A stretch of 56,011 nt of DNA, taken from the NCBI GenBank assembly GCA_964615935.1, contig CAZTTG010000036.1, forward strand, positions 1 through 56,011. Reading direction: 5' to 3'. Below, one piece after another: positions 24,602 through 34,917 of this stretch. Source of the DNA: CAZTTG01 sp964615935 (GTDB lineage: Bacteria > Planctomycetota > UBA1135 > GCA-002686595). The notes under the pieces were generated by a model. That model searched no databases. It was not told the origin of the DNA and saw only the letters and a list, made by a program, of their open reading frames with translations. The position numbers were made by a program, and so were the translations under genes. The first letter of the stretch is position 1. Every line of letters starts with the position of its first letter.

Positions 24602-27511
24602 TCAGCGGGTGTAGCCGAGCTCCCGCAGCCGCTCGATCTCCTCGGGATCGAGCAGCACGGGGTCCAGCTCGGCGAGGCCGGGCTCCAGCCACAGGAGCGC
24701 GCGGCCCGGGCCGGGCCAGGGGAGCTCCTGGCCCGCGCGGCGCGGGATCTCCTCCCTCGAGAGCCGGGTCTCGAGCTCCCGCGCCTCCTCCTCCCCGGCC
24801 AGGACCAGGCCGCCCGGCGCGGGCTCGCCGTCGAGACGCAGGTCCACCGAGAGCTCGTTGCCCCGGCACCAGAAGACGAGCTCGAGGCGCTCCTGCTCGA
24901 GGACCGCATCCAGCGAGAGATGTCGGCGCTCCAGGTCCATCTCGAAGCGATCGTCGGGGAGGATAGGCCGGGAGGCGAAGTTGGCGTCGAAGAGGTCGTC
25001 GGTGGCGATCGTCAGCTCGACCCGCTGCCCGACCGCACCGGAGATCCGCAGGTGGAAGCGCCCCTTCTGGATTTTCTCCCAGCGAAAGGCGTCCAGCTCG
25101 GCGCGCGCCTGGAGCACGAGCTCGGGATGCTCGGCGGCCGCATCCCGCGTCTCGGCGGGATCCGCTCCGAGGTCGTACAGCGCCTCGGTGCGGAACACCG
25201 GATCGTGCAGGTACTTGAAGTCGCCCCGGATCCAGGCCTTCTGGGCCGAGCTGTCGTAGGTCGGGTACTCGATGAAGAGGGCGTCGTCCTCGGGCGCGTC
25301 CACCGAGAGGCGATCGACTCCCTGGAAATCGGCCGGCGGCTCGATGCCCAGCGCTCCCAGGATGGTGGGAGCCAGGTCGATCGCGGCCACCGGGCGATCG
25401 ACGACGCGCCCCTCGTCCCGGCCCGGAATGCGCAGCAGCATGGGGACGTGGACCTGGTCGTCGAAGAGGGTGTAGCCGTGGTGGTAGTGGTCGTGATCGC
25501 CCAGCCCCTCCCCGTGGTCGGCGATGAAGGCCACGATCGTCCGCTCCCACTGGCCGCTCTCGCGCAGCGCGTCCAGCACCCGACCCACGGCCGCGTCCAT
25601 CTCGGCGATCTCGGCGTCGTAGTAGTCGCCCACGAAGCGGCGGTCGCCCTCCGAGAGGTCCGGCGGAGGCGGAGGCCCCTCGTGGGTGAACCAGCGCCGC
25701 CCCGGTCGGGGATCGAGCGCCTGGAAGGGCACCATGGCGCCCCGGCCAGAGGCGAACCTCCCCTCATAGCCCGGGTCGGTGAACTCCTCGCGAAAGCTAC
25801 CGTCCGTCAGGTAGGGCAGGTGCGGGTCCATGATGTGCCAGAACAGGAACCAGGGCGTCGCGCGGTGCTCCTCGACGAAGGCCACCACCGCGGGCGCGTC
25901 CTGCTCGACCGACTCCATGGTCCAGGTGCAGCCGTAGGCCTCGAAGCCCTGGTCGAGGCCGTACTCGGGCGAGATCAGGCCGTTGGCGACGATCCCGTGC
26001 GTCTCCCAGCCGCGGCCGGCGAGCACCTCGGCCAGGGAGGTCGTGCCGGGGTCGATGGGGGTCCACTCGTCGTGCCCGCCGCGGCCGGCTCCGTGGGCCG
26101 AGGGGTAGAGCGAGGTGCTGATCGAGGCGAAGGAGGGCAGGGTCCAGGGCGCCTGCGAGCGGGCCCGCGCGAAGCGGATGCCCGCGTCCGCCAGCCGCTC
26201 CAGGGCGGGCGTCGTCGGTCGCCCGTAGCCGAAGGCGCTCATGCGATCGGCGCGCAGGGTATCGACCCCCACGAGCAGGACGTTGAGGTCGGCGGGCGGC
26301 TCGGCCTCGGCCTCGACGCGAGGCGTCGCGATCAGCACCGCGTCCAGGGCATCCGGCGGGCTGCCGGGGATGTCCGTCGAGCGGAAGGAGATGCGCCCCT
26401 CGCGGCCGGCCACCTCCCCGAGGTCCAGGCGCGCCCCGAGCCAGGCGCGATGCGCCCGGTCGTTCTTGGGGTCGAGCTCCACCGCGCCGAGGTGGACCGA
26501 GCCGCCCCGGGGGCCGCGGAAGGCGACCTCGATCCGGGCGCCATCGCCCGCGGCTCGAGAGGCCTCGGGCAGCATCCCGTAGGAGAAGCGCAGGCTGGGG
26601 CGCGCCTCCGCCGGGGGCACCCGCAGCGGTAGCGACAGCTCGGCGGGGGGCGGCAGCAGCACGGCGTCGCGCGTCTCCTGCCGACGCCGGTCCTGCGATC
26701 GCAGGGCCACCCGCAGGCGCCAGGGGGTCTCGAGCTCGCGCCCGTCGCGGGGCCGGTATCCGCCGCAGAGATCCCCGTACAGCTCGGCGTCCAGCGCGGC
26801 GGACTGCTCGATCAGGAGGTCGTCGTAGCGGGTGACGGCCTCCTCGCTGTCGCCGCTGCGGTGCAGGAGCTGGATCTCCAGGGAGCGGGTGCCCGATCCG
26901 GCCACGAAGGAGAGCTCGAAGCGGTCCCAGCCGGAGGGATCGAGACGGCGCGAGACGCGGTGGGTGGAGCCGAAGATCCGGCTGGAGCGAGAGGGCCGGG
27001 CCGAGCCCCGCAGCTCCCGACGGTGCTCGACCACCCGCAGGACCTCCCGGCTGGAGGCCTCCGAGGCCAGGGGGTTCCCCTCCAGCCGCACCCTGCCGGA
27101 GATCCGGATCCGCGAGTGCCCCTCGGCGGCCAGGAGCAGCGCCGCGCGGCTCGCGTTCTGCGGCAGGCCGGGGCCCAGCCGCAGGGCGCCGCCCCGCAAT
27201 CCCCCCTCGGGGTCGATCCCTCCGATCGGTCCGGCTTCCTCCGAGTAGTCGATGCTGCGACCCTGCACGCGTCCGTACCAGATGCGCTCGGGCGAGCTCC
27301 CCTCGAAGTTCAGCGCGAGCCGGCGAGGCTCCTCGGCCGGCTCGTCGTCCCGGGGGAGCCCGACGAAGCGCGCCTCTCCCATGCGCTCGAAGAGGGCGAT
27401 GCACCGCGACGCCTCTCGCTCCTCGCCATCGCCGCAGCCGGCGATCAGGGCACCGATCACGAGGAGGGCCGTGGCCCAGGGGGGCCACCCGCGGGGCTGC
27501 GATCGGGTCAT
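24602..27511 (-). CDS. Sulfatase-like (alkaline phosphatase superfamily) lipoprotein
   Basis: This 969-residue protein starts with a lipoprotein signal (ATALLVIGALIAGC) and has a roughly 390-residue N-terminal beta-rich extension. A sulfatase/phosphoethanolamine-transferase-type catalytic domain starts at NVLLVGVDTLRADR (residue about 409). Metal-binding motifs include GVDTLRAD and IADHGEGLGDHDHYHHG. At the nucleophile position it reads QAPWTLPS instead of the CXPXR formylglycine motif, so a Thr or Ser nucleophile is likely. This suggests a phospho- or sulfo-transferase/hydrolase acting on envelope glycans or lipids. The ATG at 27511 has a GGAGCC ribosome site and precedes the signal. Confidence 0.85.
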   Translation of the reverse strand: MTRSQPRGWPPWATALLVIGALIAGCGDGEEREASRCIALFERMGEARFVGLPRDDEPAEEPRRLALNFEGSSPERIWYGRVQGRSIDYSEEAGPIGGIDPEGGLRGGALRLGPGLPQNASRAALLLAAEGHSRIRISGRVRLEGNPLASEASSREVLRVVEHRRELRGSARPSRSSRIFGSTHRVSRRLDPSGWDRFELSFVAGSGTRSLEIQLLHRSGDSEEAVTRYDDLLIEQSAALDAELYGDLCGGYRPRDGRELETPWRLRVALRSQDRRRQETRDAVLLPPPAELSLPLRVPPAEARPSLRFSYGMLPEASRAAGDGARIEVAFRGPRGGSVHLGAVELDPKNDRAHRAWLGARLDLGEVAGREGRISFRSTDIPGSPPDALDAVLIATPRVEAEAEPPADLNVLLVGVDTLRADRMSAFGYGRPTTPALERLADAGIRFARARSQAPWTLPSFASISTSLYPSAHGAGRGGHDEWTPIDPGTTSLAEVLAGRGWETHGIVANGLISPEYGLDQGFEAYGCTWTMESVEQDAPAVVAFVEEHRATPWFLFWHIMDPHLPYLTDGSFREEFTDPGYEGRFASGRGAMVPFQALDPRPGRRWFTHEGPPPPPDLSEGDRRFVGDYYDAEIAEMDAAVGRVLDALRESGQWERTIVAFIADHGEGLGDHDHYHHGYTLFDDQVHVPMLLRIPGRDEGRVVDRPVAAIDLAPTILGALGIEPPADFQGVDRLSVDAPEDDALFIEYPTYDSSAQKAWIRGDFKYLHDPVFRTEALYDLGADPAETRDAAAEHPELVLQARAELDAFRWEKIQKGRFHLRISGAVGQRVELTIATDDLFDANFASRPILPDDRFEMDLERRHLSLDAVLEQERLELVFWCRGNELSVDLRLDGEPAPGGLVLAGEEEARELETRLSREEIPRRAGQELPWPGPGRALLWLEPGLAELDPVLLDPEEIERLRELGYTR

Positions 27512-27577
27512 GGAGGCTCCGGCATGGGCTCGGGATCCGGGTCGAGGACGCATGGTAGCCCGAACCTCGCCCCGGCA

Positions 27578-29824
27578 TCACCTCCGAAGCGCGCGCGCGC
27601 TCTCGCCGACCGGCAGGGAGAAGCGGCCCGCGCAGACCCTCCCGCCGGCATCGAATCGATGGCCGTCGGCCGACTCGAGCGTGCCCGGCGGCAGGCCCCG
27701 CCGGATGGGCTCCGACTCGCCCGGCCGCGCGGCCCACAGATGGCGGCCGGCCCGGTCGGCGGCGACGACCGAGATCCACAGATCAGCGTCGATGCGGTCC
27801 TCGGGGTGACCGGCGCCCAGCGGCCGCCATTCGGACCTCCAGTCGAAGGGCTCGGCCGCGGCCACGACCGGCCATCCCTCCCTCACGATCCAGCCCGGCT
27901 CCCAGGACGAGGTCGGCCGCAGGCCGTGGGCGGGAGGGTGGTCGTTCTGCCACGCGTGGGTCCCGGGCTCGGTGGTCATGCGATCGAGCACCCGGTAGTC
28001 GGATCGCAGCGGCGCAGCGCAGTACCAGTGGTAGGTGAGCCATCCGTGCTCGGAGCCCGGGAGGATCTCGTGATCCCAGCCCAGGAGCCGCAGGCGCTCG
28101 GTGGCGCCGTCATCCCCCAGGCTCACGAAGTCGATCGAATCGGAGAGCTGCCACCGCTCCCGGTAGCTCGCCGGATCCTGCCCGATGACCACCTCGAAGA
28201 ACCTCCTCGCGCCGGCATCCGGGGCGCACCTCTGCAGGATCAGTATCGGCCCCAGATCCTCGAAGACCTCGCGGTCCCACGTCAGGGTGTGCACTCCGAA
28301 GTCGCCGTTGACCGCCTCCATCAGGGTGGGGTGGGCGGCCAGGACGGCCATGTGGGCGATGAAGCAGTCGAGCCCCCGGAGGGCCTCCAGGGTGCGCTCG
28401 CGCTCCCGCGGAGAGTAGCCCCGCCACCCGTCCAGGTGGTGCGGGAGCTTGACCAGCTCCACATCGGCCGAGCTCCTCAGATAGGCGGCCCAGTACCACG
28501 CGCAGGCAACCCGGAGGGGAGGTCCCTCCCGGCCCTCCTCGCGCTCCTCTCGGGCGATCCGGTTCACGCAGTCCATCGCGCGCCAGTAGCCGGCGTACCG
28601 CTGGGTATTCCGAGCCAGCAGCGCGTCGGCTCCCAGGCAGCCGGCGAGGAAGACCAGGGACCACGCCGCGAGGGCGCGCAGCCGGGCGTGTCGCTGCCCG
28701 GGCCCTCCGACGAGAGCCCTCAGGCCCAGGGCGCACAGCGGCGCGATCATGGGCAGCAGCGGGAGCCACAACCGGAAGTCCTTGGAGCCCTTGAAGCTCA
28801 TGACTCCCGCGTTGAGGACCAGCAGCGTCACGAGGATGGACGAGGTCCAGCCCGGCCGCCGCAGCGACCTCCACAGCCCCGCGGCCAGGAGCACCAGCAC
28901 CGGCCACGCCAGCATCTCCTGGATCGACGAGAAGTAGTAGTGCACCGGCATGCGCTGCTGCAGGTTCAGCAACAGGGGATCGGCCACCGAGACCTCCCGG
29001 CCGAGCTGCACGCTGCCTCCGTACTCCATCAGGCGGGCGGCCAGGTCGACGAAGCCCAGCTCGCGGACGATGCGCCCGGCGACGCCGCCGAAGTTCTGGG
29101 CGAAGTGGAGGTGGAGGCTCCGGCCGAAGCTCCCGTACCGCGGCAGGTCGAGGGCCATCGCGGCCAGCGCGCCGATCGCATAGCCCGCCAGACCGCCCGC
29201 CGCGAAGCCAGGAGCCCGGCGAAGGTGGCGCAGCATCAGCAGGGCCAGGAGCGGAACCGCGATGATGATCGTCTGGTAGGCCATCAGCAGCGCCGCGCCG
29301 AGCCAGAGACCCGTGCCCAGGCCGCGCCGGAAGCGGTGGGGCGAGGTCAGGCCGTCCAGCGCCTGTCCGATGCACAGGGCCGCGGCCACGCCCGAGACCG
29401 GGGACACCGTGTACTGGAGGAAGATGGGGTTGAAGCCGACCAGGAGGGCGGCGGCCAGTCCCGCCCGGCGCCCCGCCAGCCGCGCTCCGATCCGGGCGCA
29501 GGCGCGCGCGAGGAGCAGGCCGAGGAGCACCTGGAGCGCCCTCAGGACGTGGACCACGGGCCGGAAGTCCTCCACCCCGAGGAGGTCGGCTGCCGCGAAG
29601 ACGGGGGTCAGGAGCGCCGAGAAGCCGAAGGCCCGGATGGCGTGCGAGTCGATCACCTCCTGGCCGCGGACGAAGGCCTGGGCGTGCTCCATGTACTCGA
29701 CCGAATCGGCGAGCTGGTAGCCATCCAGGGTCGACCAGGAGAGCACCTGCAGCCCGAGGACGACCAGCAGGACCGCCTGGAGGTCGCGATCTCGCAGCCG
29801 GGGGGGCGCCGGCGAAGCGGTCAC
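27578..29824 (-). CDS. Polytopic membrane glycosyltransferase-like protein (GT39/ArnT-like)
   Basis: This 748-residue protein has about ten TM helices in the first 480 residues and a soluble C-terminal domain. The first loop contains DGYQLADSVEYMEHA with an Asp-Ser/Glu pair, which recalls the acidic catalytic loop of PMT/ArnT-type glycosyltransferases that use polyprenyl-phosphate sugars. The long extracytoplasmic C-terminal region (ending near RFSLPVGESARALRR) is unassigned. The start is a GTG at 29824, with AGGA 7 bases upstream and 8 bases after the radical SAM gene's stop. Co-transcription with that gene suggests joint envelope or lipid modification. Confidence 0.75.
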   Translation of the reverse strand: MTASPAPPRLRDRDLQAVLLVVLGLQVLSWSTLDGYQLADSVEYMEHAQAFVRGQEVIDSHAIRAFGFSALLTPVFAAADLLGVEDFRPVVHVLRALQVLLGLLLARACARIGARLAGRRAGLAAALLVGFNPIFLQYTVSPVSGVAAALCIGQALDGLTSPHRFRRGLGTGLWLGAALLMAYQTIIIAVPLLALLMLRHLRRAPGFAAGGLAGYAIGALAAMALDLPRYGSFGRSLHLHFAQNFGGVAGRIVRELGFVDLAARLMEYGGSVQLGREVSVADPLLLNLQQRMPVHYYFSSIQEMLAWPVLVLLAAGLWRSLRRPGWTSSILVTLLVLNAGVMSFKGSKDFRLWLPLLPMIAPLCALGLRALVGGPGQRHARLRALAAWSLVFLAGCLGADALLARNTQRYAGYWRAMDCVNRIAREEREEGREGPPLRVACAWYWAAYLRSSADVELVKLPHHLDGWRGYSPRERERTLEALRGLDCFIAHMAVLAAHPTLMEAVNGDFGVHTLTWDREVFEDLGPILILQRCAPDAGARRFFEVVIGQDPASYRERWQLSDSIDFVSLGDDGATERLRLLGWDHEILPGSEHGWLTYHWYCAAPLRSDYRVLDRMTTEPGTHAWQNDHPPAHGLRPTSSWEPGWIVREGWPVVAAAEPFDWRSEWRPLGAGHPEDRIDADLWISVVAADRAGRHLWAARPGESEPIRRGLPPGTLESADGHRFDAGGRVCAGRFSLPVGESARALRR

Positions 29825-29832
29825 GATCGGTC

Positions 29833-31458
29833 CTACGAATGGAAGACCGGGCTGTCGCCCCGGCGAGTCTTCCAGCCGCGAGCCACCTCGGTGTTCCGGC
29901 GAGCCAACCACTGCGGCAGCCTCTGCTCGAGACGATCGTAGAGCTCGAAGGCCTTGGCCTCCACCTTCCCCAGGGGCCAGCCCCGCTCGAAGTCGGCGTC
30001 GCTGCGCAGGCGGCGGTGGGCGCGCCGCTCCCACAGGCCCACCTTGCCCCGCGGCGTCCCGTTGGCGAGGGTCGCGAAGTGCTCGTACAGCCGGCGCAGC
30101 CGGGCCACCCGGGGAGGAAGCGCGTCGGGCCACCACCCGCCCAGCTTGAAGTGCAGGAAGGCGCCCCACTCGTCGAGCGTCTCGGGGGCGCGGAAGCCGC
30201 ATTCGAGCGCCTGGGTGAAGGCCTCGGTGCCGGGGATCGGCAGGAAAGGCCAGGCCGTGGGCGCGCTGCCGGGGCAGGCCACCGCCATGCGGCGGCACTC
30301 GTCGAGGGTGGCCAGCATGGACGCCTCGCTCTCCTGGGGGAAGCCGAGGATGTAGGTGACGCGCGCCGAGATCCCGGCGCGCTCCATGGCGGCGATGGCC
30401 TCCAGGTTCCCGCCCCCGCGCAGCGGCTTTCCGATCGCCTTCAGGGTCTCCTCGCTGGCCGCCTCGGCGCCCACCACGGCCGCGTACAGGCCCGACTCGG
30501 CGAGCAGTTCCAGGGTGTCGGGCGCGTAGTGGAGGACCGACTCGGCCTGCATCATGGGGTAGTAGTGGATGCCCAGCCGGCGCTCGATCAGGCCCTCGGC
30601 GAAGGCGCGCACCCGGCGCTCGTCCACGCCCCAGTTGGCGTCGAAGAAGGCCGGGACGTCGAAGCCCCAGCGCTCCTTCAGCTCGCAGATGTCGTCCAGC
30701 ATCCGCTCGGCGGGCATGGCCGTCCACCGGCGCGCGCACACCTCGGGCGAGCAGCAGAAGTTGCACCCCAGGGGACAGCCGTAGCTCGAGCAGTGGGCGG
30801 CGGCGGAGTAACCCCGATCCAGGGTGAAGCCGGGCGGCGGCGGGAGCGAGCCGGCCACCCGCCGGCGGTACTCGTCGCGCTGCTCCCGACGGTAGACCTC
30901 GAAGTCGAGCAGGTGCCAGGGGTAGGTGAGGAGCCGATCCCACCCGGCGATCTCTCGCGGGGGCGTGCGCACCACCTCGCCGTCGCGCCACAGGGCCAGA
31001 CCGGGGACGCCGTCCAGGGGCTCGCCCGCCTCGACCGCCCGCACGATGTCCCGGAAGGTGAGTTCGCCCTGCCCGATCGCCACCGCCTCGTAGAGGCCCG
31101 TCTCCAGCGAGAGCTCGGGCTTCACCGAGGCGAACCACCCGCCGATGAAGGCCGGGAGGTCCGGGTGGCTCGCCTTGACCTTCTGGGTGCAGTGCAGGCC
31201 ATCGGCCACCTGGTAGCCGAGGATTCCCGTCGTGGCATAGAGCAGCGCGCCCTCGCAGGCCTCGACCGCGCGCGCGTGTCCCTCCTCCTCGGGGTAGAGA
31301 TTGCCGTCCACCAGCACCACCTCGTAGCCGTCCTGATCGGGGAAGCCCGAGATGCTCAGGAGGGCCAGCGGGAGGTAGTGCCGGGTGACGCGGTGACCCG
31401 CCTTCGTCGGCACGTGGTGCGGCGAGTACAGTACGATCTTGTTCCGGGATCGGATCAT
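29833..31458 (-). CDS. B12-binding-type radical SAM enzyme
   Basis: This 541-residue protein has an N-terminal cobalamin-binding-like Rossmann region (YEVVLVDGNLYPEEEGHA, ending near GIGQGE-like AIGQGELTFRDIV). A radical SAM core follows with CPLGCNFC (CXXXCXXC) near residue 228 that ligates the [4Fe-4S] cluster. A C-terminal helical part is typical of class B methylases of the BchE/HpnJ/HpnR group. It could methylate or remodel a lipid or natural product. The next gene is a polytopic membrane glycosyltransferase-like protein 8 bases downstream. The ATG at 31458 is preceded by a TAGAATC box at 31495-31501. Confidence 0.88.
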   Translation of the reverse strand: MIRSRNKIVLYSPHHVPTKAGHRVTRHYLPLALLSISGFPDQDGYEVVLVDGNLYPEEEGHARAVEACEGALLYATTGILGYQVADGLHCTQKVKASHPDLPAFIGGWFASVKPELSLETGLYEAVAIGQGELTFRDIVRAVEAGEPLDGVPGLALWRDGEVVRTPPREIAGWDRLLTYPWHLLDFEVYRREQRDEYRRRVAGSLPPPPGFTLDRGYSAAAHCSSYGCPLGCNFCCSPEVCARRWTAMPAERMLDDICELKERWGFDVPAFFDANWGVDERRVRAFAEGLIERRLGIHYYPMMQAESVLHYAPDTLELLAESGLYAAVVGAEAASEETLKAIGKPLRGGGNLEAIAAMERAGISARVTYILGFPQESEASMLATLDECRRMAVACPGSAPTAWPFLPIPGTEAFTQALECGFRAPETLDEWGAFLHFKLGGWWPDALPPRVARLRRLYEHFATLANGTPRGKVGLWERRAHRRLRSDADFERGWPLGKVEAKAFELYDRLEQRLPQWLARRNTEVARGWKTRRGDSPVFHS

Positions 31459-31494
31459 TGCGCACGGGGGGGGTGGGACCTGCCAGGCCGGCCC

Positions 31495-31501
31495 GATTCT
31501 A
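31495..31501 (-). promoter_or_regulatory. TAGAATC box upstream of the radical SAM gene
   Basis: TAGAATC on the minus strand lies 36 bases upstream of the start at 31458, a good distance for a -10 element (TAGAAT). The same 7-mer precedes three other genes in this window. No clear -35 box. Confidence 0.4.
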
Positions 31502-31632
31502 GGGCCTCCCCCGGGATCCCGCCATCGGTGCGGTCGGGAGAGGCGCCGAGGGCGCGTCGAGGGGCAACCCGCCCCCTTGACCGGAAGGTCCAGACGGGGA
31601 TCGCGCTCCCGGGACCAGCGCCCCTGAATCCG

Positions 31633-32772
<1,140 letters not shown>

Positions 32773-32880
32773 GTCGGTTCCTTCGTCCTTCCTCGCTGTG
32801 AGCCGTTGCCGCCCCGAGTGTGGGGCAGCCCGCCCGGCAAGGCAACCAGCGAGGCCGTCGGGGCCCTCGGGGGGCCGCGA

Positions 32881-32898
32881 TTCGCCCTTTGTTAGGGC
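32881..32898. repeat. Copy 1 of an 18-bp repeated hairpin
   Basis: TTCGCCCTTTGTTAGGGC occurs here and again, base for base, at 48229-48246. It contains a GCCCT/AGGGC stem with a TTGTT loop; in this copy the stem extends to 6 bp (CGCCCT/AGGGCG). It sits 7 bases after the stop of the hydrolase gene. There is no T-run, so it may be a 3'-end or regulatory hairpin rather than a classical terminator. Confidence 0.5.
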
Positions 32899-32905
32899 GC
32901 GCGGC

Positions 32906-33850
32906 TCACCGCTCCTGGTCGTCGATCAGCGAGGTGTGGAGGAGGGTCACCCATCGCTCGGGCGTCAGGAAGCCGTTGGCCCACTGCGCGTCGAGGTCGC
33001 GCGTGGGTCGGGAGTCGATGATCTCCTCCAGGCTCTGGCCCTCCTGGATCATCGCCGCGATGCGGTCGCGCGCCGTCTGCAGCATGTCGTGGTAGGCCTG
33101 CAGCTCCGCCTTGGTCGACAGCGGTCCGTGTCCGGGGATGATGCGGGTCTCGTCGTCTGCGCGCTTCAGGACGCGCTCGACGGCGGCGATCATGCCGTCG
33201 ATTGAGCCGCCGGCGGAGAGGTCGATGAAGGGATACATCCCGTTGAAGTAGACGTCCCCCGTGTGCAGGACGTTGGCCTTCTCGAAGTGGACCATGGTGT
33301 CCCCGTCCGTGTGGGCGGGGTCCACGTGGAAGAGCAGGGCGCGGTCGCCGTTCCAGTGGAAGGTGATCGAGTCGGTGAAGGTGAGCGCCGGCAGGGCGGC
33401 CGGGGGAGAGGGCGGAATCGTGCGCTCGAAGGCGCTCATGAACTGCTCGGTGCTCATCCGCTCGCGCACCATCTCGTGGGCCACGATGACCGCCCCGGCC
33501 TCCGCCATCTTCTCGTTGCCGCCGATGTGATCGAAGTGCCAGTGGGTGTTCACCACGTAGCGGATCGGCTCCTCGGTGAGCTCCGCCACCGCGGCGCGGA
33601 TCTTGTCGGCCATCGGGGCGTACTGGTCGTCGATCAGGAAGGCCCCGTCCTCTCCCACTGACAGGCCCAGGTTGCCGCCGGCCCCTACGAGCATGTACAC
33701 GCCCCCACCCAGGCTCTGGGTCTGGATCTCCACCTGGTCGAGGTCTTGCGGGCCGGCCGCGGGCCCTGCCGGCAGGGCGACGGCCAGCGCCGTGACGACG
33801 ATCGGCGCCGCCGCACGGATCAGCCTCGGGACGAGCGTTCTTCTGGTCAT
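32906..33850 (-). CDS. Exported metallo-beta-lactamase-fold hydrolase
   Basis: This 314-residue protein has a signal peptide (LIRAAAPIVVTALAVALPAG) and an MBL-fold domain. The zinc motif THWHFDHIGGNE (HXHXDH) is near residue 107, a middle Asp/His region contains VDPAHTDGDTM, HTGDVYF is in the second half, and IIPGHGPLS supplies the last His. It resembles the quinoprotein-relay/SoxH-like and subclass B hydrolases exported to the periplasm. Substrate is unknown. The ATG at 33850 has AGAGGA 8 bases upstream and precedes the signal peptide; a longer reading adds a non-coding-like arginine-rich stretch. Confidence 0.88.
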   Translation of the reverse strand: MTRRTLVPRLIRAAAPIVVTALAVALPAGPAAGPQDLDQVEIQTQSLGGGVYMLVGAGGNLGLSVGEDGAFLIDDQYAPMADKIRAAVAELTEEPIRYVVNTHWHFDHIGGNEKMAEAGAVIVAHEMVRERMSTEQFMSAFERTIPPSPPAALPALTFTDSITFHWNGDRALLFHVDPAHTDGDTMVHFEKANVLHTGDVYFNGMYPFIDLSAGGSIDGMIAAVERVLKRADDETRIIPGHGPLSTKAELQAYHDMLQTARDRIAAMIQEGQSLEEIIDSRPTRDLDAQWANGFLTPERWVTLLHTSLIDDQER

Positions 33851-34001
33851 CGTGTGTCCTCTCGGCACCGACCCCGCTGCGGGGGCATGGCGCGGCCTGG
33901 ATTCGCTTCCTCGGGGGGATCCTATCCACCGAGGCCCCCGCTCGAGCCCTCGGGATGGCCGCGGGGACGCGGATTTCATGGGAGTTTCACCGCGGGCGGC
34001 C

Positions 34002-34008
34002 TAGAATC
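34002..34008 (+). promoter_or_regulatory. TAGAATC box upstream of the P-loop gene
   Basis: TAGAATC on the plus strand lies 50 bases before the ATG at 34059, a plausible -10 position. The same 7-mer is found upstream of genes at 31458, 21066 and 40980. Confidence 0.4.
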
Positions 34009-34058
34009 CGGCACCGCCGGCCCTGCGACGGGCAGGGCTTCTCGCCGAGGAAGGGACC

Positions 34059-34817
34059 ATGGCTGCGGACATATTCGACATCATCATCCTCAACGGGCGC
34101 CCCGCGGCGGGCAAGTCCGAGGTCATCGACTACCTCAAGCAGACCCCTCTGGAGGAGCGCATCCGCCGCTTCCACGTAGGCGAGTTCGAGGAGTTCGACG
34201 ACTTCCCCATCCTGTGGGAGCGCTTCGAGGACGACGACATCTACGAGCGCCACGGCAAGCCGCGGCTGATCTCCAACACGAGCTTCGAGTACGAGGGCCA
34301 GACCTTGCCCGGCTATGTCTTCCAGGAGCAGTTCTTCTGGAACTTCCTGATCGAGAAGCTGAACCTGCAGTACTCCAAGCGCCTGCGCGACGTCTCCGGC
34401 TATCACGACACCCGCACGGCGATCTTCGAGTTCGCGCGGGGCAGCCAGCACGGCGGATTCGCGGAGGCCTACTCCTACCTCTCCCCCGAGGTGCTCGGCC
34501 GGGCCAACACCATCTACATCCAGGTGAGCCGCAAGGAGTCGCAGCGCAAGAACATGCGCCGCGCCAACCCGGACAAGCCCGACAGCATCCTGGAGCACTC
34601 GCTGGAGGACAAGAAGATGGAGTTCCTCTACAAGGACTCCGACTGGGAGGCATTCTCCGGCGCGGATCCCGATTGCCTGCTGGTCGGCGACCACCGCGTG
34701 CCCTACGCCGTCTTCGACAACGAGCCCGAGAAGACCGATAAGCCCGAGGTGCTGGGCCAGCACCTCGAGGAGGTCTGCGCCCGGCTGTGGGACATCCACA
34801 AGCGCTGCCGGGCGTGA
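34059..34817 (+). CDS. P-loop kinase-like protein of unknown function
   Basis: This 252-residue cytoplasmic protein begins with a beta-strand and Walker A, DIIILNGRPAAGKSEV (GXXXXGKS near residues 13-20), as in small nucleotide or metabolite kinases. Unusually acidic and aromatic segments follow, such as HVGEFEEFDDFPILWERFEDDDIYERH, and a later NTIYIQVSRKESQRKN segment with a possible lid Arg pair. I do not recognise a named family. It has its own candidate promoter and lies 100 bases upstream of the MFS transporter gene on the same strand. Confidence 0.75.
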   Translation: MAADIFDIIILNGRPAAGKSEVIDYLKQTPLEERIRRFHVGEFEEFDDFPILWERFEDDDIYERHGKPRLISNTSFEYEGQTLPGYVFQEQFFWNFLIEKLNLQYSKRLRDVSGYHDTRTAIFEFARGSQHGGFAEAYSYLSPEVLGRANTIYIQVSRKESQRKNMRRANPDKPDSILEHSLEDKKMEFLYKDSDWEAFSGADPDCLLVGDHRVPYAVFDNEPEKTDKPEVLGQHLEEVCARLWDIHKRCRA

Positions 34818-34917
34818 TGTCCTCTCCCGCGCGCGGCCCGGGCGCGAGCCCGCAGTCGATCCGTCCGTGCCGTCGGATCGAGCCGCAAGGCCATCCGTAG
34901 CGACCTGGAGTGATTCG

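Noticed and set aside
26861..29941. 1026-residue plus-strand open frame
   Set aside because: Antisense to the sulfatase-like and membrane protein genes, with no domain and a proline/arginine/glycine bias caused by high G+C.
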